DNA from: Bacilli bacterium
GTDB lineage: Bacteria > Bacillota_I > Bacilli_A > RF39 > UBA660
Direction of reading: 5' to 3'
Length of the DNA stretch: 39,737 nucleotides
NCBI GenBank assembly: GCA_017625395.1
Contig: JAGALD010000070.1
Location: 1 to 39,737, forward strand
A program made the translations under genes and the position numbers. Position 1 is the first letter of the stretch, and each line of letters begins with the position of its first letter. A model generated the notes under the pieces. The model saw nothing but the letters and a program-made list of their open reading frames with translations. It was not told the origin of the DNA and made no database searches. This document shows, in pieces, positions 8,722-15,631 of the stretch.

Positions 8722-8750
8722 ACAGAGAAACATTGTTTTCTCTGTTTTTT
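8722..8750 (+). terminator. Early terminator just after P1
   Basis: ACAGAGAAA (8722-8730) and TTTCTCTGT (8737-8745) form a 9-bp stem followed by T's to 8750. With P1 it would give a transcript of about 45 bases unless polymerase reads through. Confidence 0.8.
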
Positions 8751-8772
8751 ATTCATTTTAATTATTTAGGAC

Positions 8773-8800
8773 TTGACATATTGCTTTTTTTTGATAAAAT
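8773..8800 (+). promoter_or_regulatory. Promoter P2 of the element control region
   Basis: Consensus TTGACA (8773-8778), a 16-base spacer and TAAAAT (8795-8800). It is expected to drive a leader of about 120 bases ahead of the small gene at 8930. Confidence 0.7.
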
Positions 8801-8860
8801 AAAAGACAATTATTTTGAGGTTCTGAATAGTTGTGCTATTTGGAAATTTGTATTTAAAGT

Positions 8861-8915
8861 AGAAGAAGCAGTATCAATTTCTATTTAAGTTTTTGGTCGC
8901 TTCTTCTCTTTTTTT
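8861..8915 (+). terminator. Terminator in the P2 leader
   Basis: AGAAGAAGC (8861-8869) pairs perfectly with GCTTCTTCT (8899-8907), followed by CTTTTTTT. The 29-base loop is large enough for alternative pairing, so it may be an attenuator. The next possible gene starts 15 bases later without room for a new promoter. Confidence 0.75.
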
Positions 8916-8929
8916 GAAATGGTGATGGC

Positions 8930-9100
8930 ATGAAAAGAATAAGAGAGTTAAATCCATTAAGAAGTACAAAAGTATATTATTTAAAAAATAATAAGTTTTT
9001 TGCACCAAAAAATACAGATAAATCAAATAGAATAATTATCAAAGAAAAAGAGAAAGTTGTAGGTTCTGTCGCCTTAATTTTCTCTTTTTTCTTTATATGA
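8930..9100 (+). CDS. Possible small protein of the control region
   Basis: The frame encodes 56 residues beginning MKRIRELNPLRSTKVYYLK and ending in a hydrophobic run, GSVALIFSFFFI. The ribosome binding site (GGTGATGG) is weak and close to the ATG. The hydrophobic end is encoded by the arms of a terminator hairpin, so the C-terminus could be an accident of that structure. No family is recognised. Confidence 0.35.
   Translation: MKRIRELNPLRSTKVYYLKNNKFFAPKNTDKSNRIIIKEKEKVVGSVALIFSFFFI
9047..9090 (+). terminator. Terminator before the ArpU-like gene
   Basis: AAAGAGAAA (9047-9055) and TTTCTCTTT (9079-9087) with a 23-base loop are followed by further T's. The next start codon is 24 bases downstream, with no promoter between. 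Confidence 0.65.
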
Positions 9101-9113
9101 AAGGGTGGTTACT

Positions 9114-9584
9114 ATGGACTATAATACAGAAGAAGTCGAAGAATTAGTTGATGATTTTACATTAACAAAAAAGGAACTAGAAGAATATGATCTAGATGCA
9201 ACAAAGGAACTTGTTGAAAATAAAATTAAGGATTTAAAAAAGGCTAGAAACAGATTTGTAAATGGCTATCATGTTAGAGTAACAGTAAGTTATAAACCTA
9301 GACTAGAAGGTTTTACAAATCATATAAGTGATCCTGTTGGAAAAATGATAGAAAATAAACTTGATTCGGAACAAGAATATAATGAATTTAATATAAAGTT
9401 AGAAAAATTATATTCTATAATGTCAAAACCTGAAATAGCATATATAAATGATTGTTTAATATGTAATAAAAGTGAGGCATCAGTTAGAGATAAATTTGGT
9501 ATATATAAAGAAGGATTCACTATAATTAAAGCAAGTAGTATAGTTAGATTTGCATTAGCATTCGATTTAGCTGTGTATAAATAA
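9114..9584 (+). CDS. ArpU/RinA-like transcriptional regulator
   Basis: This 156-residue, likely cytoplasmic protein has an N-terminal helical region with paired charged residues, then a C-terminal segment (MSKPEIAYINDCLICNKS followed by IIKASSIVRFALAFDLAVY) laid out like the sigma-region-4-like helix-turn-helix of the ArpU and RinA family. Those proteins activate late gene expression in phages and related elements of Gram-positive bacteria. A GTG at 9105 overlaps the ribosome binding site AAGGGTGG; the ATG at 9114 is correctly spaced. Its position at the head of the element suggests that it activates the transfer operon. The family assignment is by pattern only. Confidence 0.55.
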   Translation: MDYNTEEVEELVDDFTLTKKELEEYDLDATKELVENKIKDLKKARNRFVNGYHVRVTVSYKPRLEGFTNHISDPVGKMIENKLDSEQEYNEFNIKLEKLYSIMSKPEIAYINDCLICNKSEASVRDKFGIYKEGFTIIKASSIVRFALAFDLAVYK

Positions 9585-9602
9585 AAAAATTAAGTAGTAA
9601 CC

Positions 9603-9627
9603 AAAGGGCTTTTATGCTCTTTTTTTT
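9603..9627 (+). terminator. Terminator after the ArpU-like gene
   Basis: AAAGGGC (9603-9609) and GCTCTTT (9616-9622), with one G-U pair and a 6-base loop, are followed by a run of T's. Confidence 0.75.
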
Positions 9628-9703
9628 GAGTTTATAGGGACCTCATTATCAAAAAACTATGTTGGGGGTGATAAAGATTTTTTCTTAAATTTACTTATAG
9701 GCA

Positions 9704-9732
9704 TTGCTATTCTAATTTAAGCGCGTTATAGT
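9704..9732 (+). promoter_or_regulatory. Promoter for the transfer region
   Basis: TTGCTA (9704-9709), exactly 17 bases, then TATAGT (9727-9732). It lies 24 bases before the start codon at 9757 and is the last recognisable promoter before the long transfer operon. Confidence 0.65.
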
Positions 9733-9756
9733 ATTTGTAATAAGGATGGTGATTTA

Positions 9757-10479
9757 ATGAAGAAAAAAGTTATAAGTATAGTAGTAACAGTATTAATTGG
9801 CATCTTAGCAATTATTGGAATGATTCAAATTAAAGAAAATAACATTGCAAAATTCAATTCTTTAGAGGATAAAAAGGAAAGTATACCTACAAAATCAGAA
9901 AATATAAAGACAGAAGATGAAATATCTGAAAATGTAGAAATTCAAAAAGAAAATGAACAAGGATCAAAGATTGAAAGTAAAGAAGAAAAAATAGATAATG
10001 ATGTAAAAGAAGAAACAAAAATAGATGAAACTAAAAAAGAAGAAGTAAAAGTTGTTGATAATTCAAATAAACAACAAACGAAGGAAAATAATAGTAGTAA
10101 TAAAAATGAAGTAGTTGAAACACCAAAACAAACTATTCAAAATACAACTACTGTTCAAAAACAAGAAGAAGTAAAAGAATCAAATAATAATCAACAACAA
10201 AATAAAACAGAAGAAGTAAAAACAGAAGTAAAACAAAATAATCCATGGGATGATTTAAATATAACAGAATATGAGTATTATAATAAACCTGCACAATCTT
10301 GGAAAAAAGTTGATTTCAGTGTAAAAAGTTATGGTACACGAACCGCAACAGAAAGTGCTTGTAGACAATATGGTGATGAGTATATTAAAACTAATACAGG
10401 TGTTTATTGGTGTATTTCTGTTGAAAGTTATAGTGGTGATTATTTAGGAGAATATTTTGATTATAAGGAGAACTCATAA
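9757..10479 (+). CDS. Single-pass surface protein with long charged stalk
   Basis: The product has 240 residues: one N-terminal transmembrane helix or uncleaved signal (about 4-22), then about 140 residues of low complexity dominated by Lys, Glu, Asn, Gln, Thr and Val. A compact C-terminal domain of about 70 residues contains two Cys (in ATESACRQYG and GVYWCISVE) that could form a disulfide. I do not recognise the domain. The stalk suggests a protein that projects through the cell wall, and as the first gene after the promoter it may act in contact with recipients or as a VirB8-like or accessory factor; that is inference. AAGGATGGTG precedes the ATG. Confidence 0.65.
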   Translation: MKKKVISIVVTVLIGILAIIGMIQIKENNIAKFNSLEDKKESIPTKSENIKTEDEISENVEIQKENEQGSKIESKEEKIDNDVKEETKIDETKKEEVKVVDNSNKQQTKENNSSNKNEVVETPKQTIQNTTTVQKQEEVKESNNNQQQNKTEEVKTEVKQNNPWDDLNITEYEYYNKPAQSWKKVDFSVKSYGTRTATESACRQYGDEYIKTNTGVYWCISVESYSGDYLGEYFDYKENS

Positions 10480-10492
10480 GAGTTCTTTTTTT
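10469..10492 (+). terminator. Terminator directly before the conjugation genes
   Basis: AGAACTC and GAGTTCT around an ATAA loop, then seven T's; the stop codon of the preceding gene is in the loop. The ribosome binding site of the next gene (GAGGTG) begins at 10493, so no promoter can fit between. Confidence 0.85.
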
Positions 10493-10502
10493 GAGGTGAA
10501 AA

Positions 10503-10622
10503 ATGAAATTTTTAATTATTATAGGATTATCAATATTAGTGTTGATAATTCTTTTTTTATATTCTGCTTGTGTAATATCAAGTAGATGTTCAAGAATGGA
10601 GGAAGAAAATGACAAAAACTAA
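10503..10622 (+). CDS. Small membrane protein, copy 1 of the YSACVIS-RCSR pair
   Basis: This 39-residue protein is almost all one hydrophobic helix (KFLIIIGLSILVLIILFL) followed by YSACVISSRCSRMEEE. The same tail is encoded at 21918-22043. Two conserved Cys sit just after the helix. GAGGTG precedes the ATG. The gene overlaps the start of the adhesin gene by 14 bases, suggesting translational coupling. It contains a terminator-like hairpin at 10524-10559. No known family is recognised; a small regulatory or assembly subunit of the transfer apparatus is possible. Confidence 0.7.
   Translation: MKFLIIIGLSILVLIILFLYSACVISSRCSRMEEENDKN
10524..10559 (+). terminator. Terminator-like hairpin inside small gene copy 1
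   Basis: GGATTATCAA (10524-10533) and TTGATAATTC (10542-10551) form a 10-bp stem with one G-U pair, followed by seven T's. It lies wholly within the coding sequence. Confidence 0.6.
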
Positions 10623-13600
10623 AAAAGCACTTGTATCTCTGGGTGTTATGTTATCAACAGTTTTTGGCTTATTTATGAATTGTAATGAAGTAAATGCAGA
10701 AAGTTACTCGGGACAAGCAATTTGGCCTAGTGAATCAATTGCAAATATATACATAAAGAAAGATAGATCTGATGGTTATACAAAATACCAACAAGCAAGA
10801 TTTATTAGAAGAAGTGAAGATAATAGATTTGTTTATTGCTTACAACCATATGCAGACATTGATAATAATTATGTTTATCAAGTAGCAAGAAGTGATTATG
10901 AAATATATCTTAATATGACAAAAGAACAATTTCAAAGAATCAATTTATATGCTTATTATGGATATGGATATGGTAATCATCAAGATCATAAGTGGTATGC
11001 TATAACTCAAGTTTTAATTTGGAGAACTGCAGATCCATCATCACAAATATATTTTACAGATACATTAAATGGATCTAGAAATGATAGTATTTTTGCTAGT
11101 GAAATGGCAGAATTAGAAGCTATGGTAAACTCACATTATGCTACACCACAATTTGATGGAATAAATGATGTGAAACTACCACTTACAAAATCTATAACTT
11201 TAAATGATAATAATAATAAATTAGGTGAATATAAAGTTGTAGGTCAAGAAAATATATCTGCTAGTATTAATGGAAATTCATTAACATTAACAGCTACAGG
11301 TATTGGTAACGCATCTGTAACATTAACAAAAACAGATACAAGATTCACAATACCACCAATAGTATATTTTAGTAATTATTCACAAAATGTATTTAGACTT
11401 GGAGCATATGATCCTTTAACTGTTAAATTTAATTTAGAAGTTATTGGTGGTAAAGTAGCAATTGAAAAAGTTGATAGTGATACATTAACAAATGTTGCTC
11501 AAGGTAATGCAACTTTAAAAGGAGCTGTTTATGGTATATTTACTGAAAATGGAACAAAGATTGCAGAAATAACAACAGATGCAAATGGATATGCTAAAAG
11601 TGATTATTTACCAAGTATTGGTAAGTTATATGTACAAGAATTAAAAGCAAGTCAAGGATATAAATTAGATCCAAATAAATATTATGTTGATGTAACAAGT
11701 AACAATTTAGAACCTACAATACAAGTAAAAGAAGAAGTTATTGAAGGAAAAATTAAAATCAATAAAGTTGATAGTGAAACTAATGCTTGTAAAGCACAAG
11801 GTGAAGCTACACTTGTTGGTGCAAAATACAAAGTATTAAATTCTAAAGGTGAAGTAGTTGATACTTTAACTATAGGAGAAGATTGTTCCGCAACTAGTAA
11901 AAATTTACCTTATGGTAATTATAAAGTTGTAGAAGAAAAAAGTTCAGTAGGATATTATATAGATAATACTCAATATAATGTTTCTATAAATGAAGAAAAA
12001 ACATTTTCAGTAACAAGTAAAGAAAATGTTATTAAAGGAAAAATCAAAGTTACTAAAGTAGATAGTGAAAATAATTCATGTACAGCGCAAGGACAAGCTG
12101 TCTTAAAAGGTGCTATCTATGAAATATTAGATTTAAAAGGTAATGTAGTTGATACAATTACTATTGATGAAAATTGTAGTGCTACATCTAAATATCTACC
12201 ATATGGGCGTTATAAGATAAAAGAAAAAACATCTTCAAAAGGTTATTATTTAGATACAAATATTTATAGTGCAAATATAGTAGAAAATAATATTATTAAT
12301 ATAACTTCAAAAGAACAAGTTATAAAAAATTATATTAGTATATTAAAACAATATGATTACGTAGATGGAACTACACAATTTTTAAATGCAGAATCAAATA
12401 TTACATTTGAAATTTATTATCCAAATGGTAATAAGTTTGGAGAAGTAACAACAGATAAAAATGGGTATGCTACATTAGATATACCATATGGTGTATGGAA
12501 ATTTCATCAAGTAAATACTACTACTGGATTTGAAAAAATATATGATTTTTATATTACAGTAGATGAAAATAGTAATTTAAAACAATACTATAATGTATTA
12601 AATAATAAAATATCAGCATATTTACAAGTATTTAAAACTGATAGTGAAACAGGTAAGACAATAGCACTAGTAGATACAACATTTAAAATATTAAATGTAG
12701 ATACAAATCAATATGTTAGTCAATATGTTGGTGGAAAAGTATATGATGAATTTAAAACTGATGAAACAGGTAAATTCATCACTTATTTAAAACTTGAAGC
12801 AGGTAATTATAAATTAATTGAAATAAGTTCACCATCTGGATATTTAATTGATAAAAATGGTTTACCATTTAGTATAGGAAATGATACACATTATAACTAT
12901 ACAACATATGGAGCATTTGTAACTGTATATTTTAAAGATGCTCCAATTAAAGGACAAGTGGAAGTAAATAAAACAGGTGAAAAATTTGTTGTAAACAATG
13001 GTACATTTAAATATGAAGAAATAAAACTTGATGGTGTAGTATTTAATGTTTATGCGGATGAAGATATTAAAACTTCTGACGGACAACATATATATTACAA
13101 CAATGGTGATTTAGTTGATGTTATTACAACAGATACAAATGGATATGCAATTAGTAAAAAATTACCACTTGGAAAATATTATCTAGTTGAGACAAAAACA
13201 AAAGACGATCACGTTTTAATAGATAAAAAATATTATTTTGAATTAACAGAAGAAAATAATACTACAGCAATTGTATATGATTTATATACTGCTCATAATT
13301 CATTAAAAAAGGGTGATTTAGAATTTACGAAAACAGATTTAGTAGATGGAGAAGTTATACCAAATGTTGAAATAAGCATATATACAGAAAAAGATGAACT
13401 TGTTTTCAATGGTAAAACAGATTCAAATGGAAAAATAGTAATTAAAGATTTATATATTGGAAAATATTATTTAATTGAAAAAAATCCAGCAACTGGATAT
13501 ATTTTAAATGATGAAAAGATTTTCTTTGAAATAAAAAATAATGAAATTGTAAAAGCACACATGACTAATAAGAAAATTACATCAACATTGAAATTAACAA

Positions 13601-14229
13601 AAGAAAATGAAGATAAAGAAAAATTAGTTGGTGTAGTGTTTGGAATTTATGATTTAGAAGGAAACTTATTAAGTTCTCATGTTACTAATGAAGAAGGTAT
13701 TATTGAAGTAGAATTAGAATATGGTTCATACTACTATCAAGAAATGGCTACATTAGAATCATATGTTTTAAGTGATGAAAAACAATATTTTGATGTTACT
13801 GTTGATGGAATGGTTATACATAACACAATAGTAAATGAAAAAATTACATCTATTTTAAAAATTTATAAAACAGATGAAAATTCAAAACCACTTGCAAATG
13901 TTGTAATCGGTATTTATGACTTAGAAGGAAATTTATTAAGTTCACATACAACAAATGAAGAAGGTATTATTGAAGTAGAATTAGAATATGGTTCATACTA
14001 CTATCAAGAAATATCTACTTTAGAATCATATATTCTTAGTACAGAAAAAGAATATTTTGATGTAACAAGTGATGGAGAAATAATTGAAAAAATATTAATC
14101 AATGAACTTGAAGAAATTGAAGTACCAAATACTTTAGCAGAAACATATGTAACTGTTGTTAGTGCTATTTTAATAGTTGGTGGAAGTTTAATGATTATAA
14201 TATATAATTTAAAAAGAAAAAGAGATTAA
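10609..14229 (+). CDS. Thioester-domain adhesin with nine SpaA-like domains and sorting signal
   Basis: This 1206-residue protein has a signal peptide (about 1-30, ending NEVNA) and then a thioester domain with the paired Cys77 (FVYCLQP) and Gln134 (ITQVLIWR). In this family the two side chains form an internal thioester that can bond covalently to a target surface. A linker region is followed by about nine SpaA/CnaB-like domains from residue 280, several with the KVDS...LKGA.Y and LPYG.Y...E...GY pattern; such domains often carry Lys-Asn isopeptide bonds. The C-terminus has VPNTLAE, a hydrophobic helix and KRKRD, a variant LPXTG signal. The sortase at 35609 is the obvious partner. It is likely a conjugation adhesin that grips recipient cells. 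Confidence 0.85.
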   Translation: MTKTKKALVSLGVMLSTVFGLFMNCNEVNAESYSGQAIWPSESIANIYIKKDRSDGYTKYQQARFIRRSEDNRFVYCLQPYADIDNNYVYQVARSDYEIYLNMTKEQFQRINLYAYYGYGYGNHQDHKWYAITQVLIWRTADPSSQIYFTDTLNGSRNDSIFASEMAELEAMVNSHYATPQFDGINDVKLPLTKSITLNDNNNKLGEYKVVGQENISASINGNSLTLTATGIGNASVTLTKTDTRFTIPPIVYFSNYSQNVFRLGAYDPLTVKFNLEVIGGKVAIEKVDSDTLTNVAQGNATLKGAVYGIFTENGTKIAEITTDANGYAKSDYLPSIGKLYVQELKASQGYKLDPNKYYVDVTSNNLEPTIQVKEEVIEGKIKINKVDSETNACKAQGEATLVGAKYKVLNSKGEVVDTLTIGEDCSATSKNLPYGNYKVVEEKSSVGYYIDNTQYNVSINEEKTFSVTSKENVIKGKIKVTKVDSENNSCTAQGQAVLKGAIYEILDLKGNVVDTITIDENCSATSKYLPYGRYKIKEKTSSKGYYLDTNIYSANIVENNIINITSKEQVIKNYISILKQYDYVDGTTQFLNAESNITFEIYYPNGNKFGEVTTDKNGYATLDIPYGVWKFHQVNTTTGFEKIYDFYITVDENSNLKQYYNVLNNKISAYLQVFKTDSETGKTIALVDTTFKILNVDTNQYVSQYVGGKVYDEFKTDETGKFITYLKLEAGNYKLIEISSPSGYLIDKNGLPFSIGNDTHYNYTTYGAFVTVYFKDAPIKGQVEVNKTGEKFVVNNGTFKYEEIKLDGVVFNVYADEDIKTSDGQHIYYNNGDLVDVITTDTNGYAISKKLPLGKYYLVETKTKDDHVLIDKKYYFELTEENNTTAIVYDLYTAHNSLKKGDLEFTKTDLVDGEVIPNVEISIYTEKDELVFNGKTDSNGKIVIKDLYIGKYYLIEKNPATGYILNDEKIFFEIKNNEIVKAHMTNKKITSTLKLTKENEDKEKLVGVVFGIYDLEGNLLSSHVTNEEGIIEVELEYGSYYYQEMATLESYVLSDEKQYFDVTVDGMVIHNTIVNEKITSILKIYKTDENSKPLANVVIGIYDLEGNLLSSHTTNEEGIIEVELEYGSYYYQEISTLESYILSTEKEYFDVTSDGEIIEKILINELEEIEVPNTLAETYVTVVSAILIVGGSLMIIIYNLKRKRD
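13687..13745 (+). repeat. 59-base direct repeat, copy 1
   Basis: A perfect 59-base match to 13954-14012, in the same frame, 267 bases apart, within the last two SpaA-like domains of the adhesin. It marks a recent domain duplication or gene conversion. Confidence 0.85.
13954..14012 (+). repeat. 59-base direct repeat, copy 2
   Basis: Second copy of the repeat at 13687-13745. Recombination between the copies would delete or add exactly one domain of 89 residues in frame. Confidence 0.85.
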
Positions 14230-14270
14230 AGAATAAAAAGGTTTACATATATATAAAAGGGGGAATATAA

Positions 14271-14663
14271 ATGAATAGAATAAATAGATTTTGTATTTTA
14301 GGGAGATTAAAAGAAGATCCTAAATATAAAGAATTAGAAAGTGGAAAGAAGGTTGCTAACATATGTGTAGTAACTGAAAGAGAATATAAAAATAAAGATG
14401 GAGAAACTATTACAGATTTTTTAAATTTTACTTTATGGGATAAACAAGCAGAAAATATTAATAAGATTAGTAAAAAAGGTGATATTATCTGCTTAGATGG
14501 AATAATGACTACAAAAAAAGTAGAATTAACAGAAGGTGCAAGATATTTCATTGAACCTGTAGTAGAAAAATATAGACATATAGCTAGTGTAAAAAATATG
14601 GATCATGATGATAAAGAAGTAAATAAATCTGTAGAATTAGAATCTGAAGAAATGGAAAAATAA
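14271..14663 (+). CDS. ssb: Single-stranded DNA-binding protein
   Basis: This 130-residue protein has the OB-fold pattern of bacterial SSB: an N-terminal NRINRFCILGRLKEDPKYKE, then KVANICVVTER, DFLNFTLWDKQAENI and KKGDIICLDGIM. The C-terminus is acidic (ESEEMEK) but lacks the usual DDDIPF tip, so interaction with host repair proteins may be altered. It is shorter than the usual 160-180 residue chromosomal form. It would coat transferred single-stranded DNA in the donor or recipient. AAAAGGGGG lies 7 bases before the ATG. Confidence 0.85.
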   Translation: MNRINRFCILGRLKEDPKYKELESGKKVANICVVTEREYKNKDGETITDFLNFTLWDKQAENINKISKKGDIICLDGIMTTKKVELTEGARYFIEPVVEKYRHIASVKNMDHDDKEVNKSVELESEEMEK

Positions 14664-14664
14664 T

Positions 14665-15246
14665 ATGATTGATAAGAAAAAAAATTATACTTTAAAAGAA
14701 TTATTAGAACTATTTAATATGTATAATATAGATTTTAAATTTTACGGAAATAATAAAAATGGCGATTTAGAAATATATATGAAAACGGATATAGATAAAT
14801 TATCCGTTTTTGTATGCCATAATAAATTAACAAAACATGAGTATTTAAAACTAACAGAAGAAGAAGCGAAAGAATTGAAATTTAAATTTGATAGAGAGGT
14901 GTTAGATGTGGATATGGATATAATTGCTATTGTTTTAAGAACTAGTGATGTTAATATACCATCTGCTAAGTATTCTTTAAAATCATTAGATGCTTTAACA
15001 AAAGAACAAGATTTGGAAGAAAGAGAGAATAAAGACGGATTAGAAGATGGTATTTCATTTATTATAGTTGATAATAATACAGCTTGTACTCTATATGATG
15101 GTTTTTATATTTTTAATAAAGATAATAAAGGTTTATTAAATAATTTAGAATTACAATATGAACAAGAAGAAGATATATTAATTAAAAATAATTTAAAAAT
15201 GATATTAGATTACTGTAATAATTTATCAAATGAAAAAACTATATAA
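14665..15246 (+). CDS. Hypothetical acidic protein of the transfer operon
   Basis: This 193-residue protein has no signal peptide or membrane helix and begins one base after the SSB stop codon. An N-terminal portion (about 1-80) looks like a small alpha/beta domain; the rest is acidic. No family is recognised. The start at 14665 has only a weak ribosome binding site, so translation is probably coupled to ssb. It contains a perfect 10-bp terminator-like hairpin. Confidence 0.65.
   Translation: MIDKKKNYTLKELLELFNMYNIDFKFYGNNKNGDLEIYMKTDIDKLSVFVCHNKLTKHEYLKLTEEEAKELKFKFDREVLDVDMDIIAIVLRTSDVNIPSAKYSLKSLDALTKEQDLEERENKDGLEDGISFIIVDNNTACTLYDGFYIFNKDNKGLLNNLELQYEQEEDILIKNNLKMILDYCNNLSNEKTI
14782..14811 (+). 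terminator. Terminator-like hairpin inside a coding sequence
   Basis: AAAACGGATA (14782-14791) and TATCCGTTTT (14801-14810) form a perfect 10-bp stem with a 9-base loop. The A and T tracts could make it bidirectional. It is wholly inside the hypothetical gene after ssb. Confidence 0.65.
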
Positions 15247-15259
15247 AAGGGGGATACAA

Positions 15260-15622
15260 ATGAAAAAAAAGGGGATTATTAATAAAGTTAAAGAAAAGGC
15301 ATCAAAATTATATATGATGCTTTTTTCAGTATGTGCATTATTTTTAACAACAACTAATGTACATGCAGTACAAAAAATTGAAGGTGGAAACGTTACTATT
15401 GATAGTCTAGGAACAATTATAAAAAATTTAGCAACAAAAGTACAAGTATTAGGAATTGTAATATCTTTTATTGCATTAGTAGTTTTTGTTATTCAGTTTA
15501 TTATAGGTGATGATGAAACAAAACAAAGAAGAAAGAAAACAATTCTTTATACACTAGGTGGCGTTGGACTATTAATTTTAGTTCCTAGTATAATTAACTT
15601 TGTAATTGATACATTAGGGTAG
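15260..15622 (+). CDS. VirB2-like pilin/channel subunit
   Basis: This 120-residue protein has a signal peptide (ending TTNVHAV, about residue 34) and two hydrophobic helices (about 57-79 and 93-114) separated by a short basic, charged loop (GDDETKQRRKK). This is the layout of TrbC/VirB2-like subunits found beside VirB6 in Gram-positive conjugation loci. The ATG at 15230 lies inside the preceding gene; the ATG at 15260 follows AAAAGGGGG at proper distance and is preferred. A terminator-like hairpin lies in the signal-peptide region. Confidence 0.7.
   Translation: MKKKGIINKVKEKASKLYMMLFSVCALFLTTTNVHAVQKIEGGNVTIDSLGTIIKNLATKVQVLGIVISFIALVVFVIQFIIGDDETKQRRKKTILYTLGGVGLLILVPSIINFVIDTLG
15294..15326 (+). 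terminator. Terminator-like hairpin in the VirB2-like gene
   Basis: GCATCA (15299-15304) and TGATGC (15315-15320), extended by a G-U and A-T pairs, are followed by six T's. It lies about 35 bases into the coding sequence. Confidence 0.6.
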
Positions 15623-15631
15623 GAGCTAATT

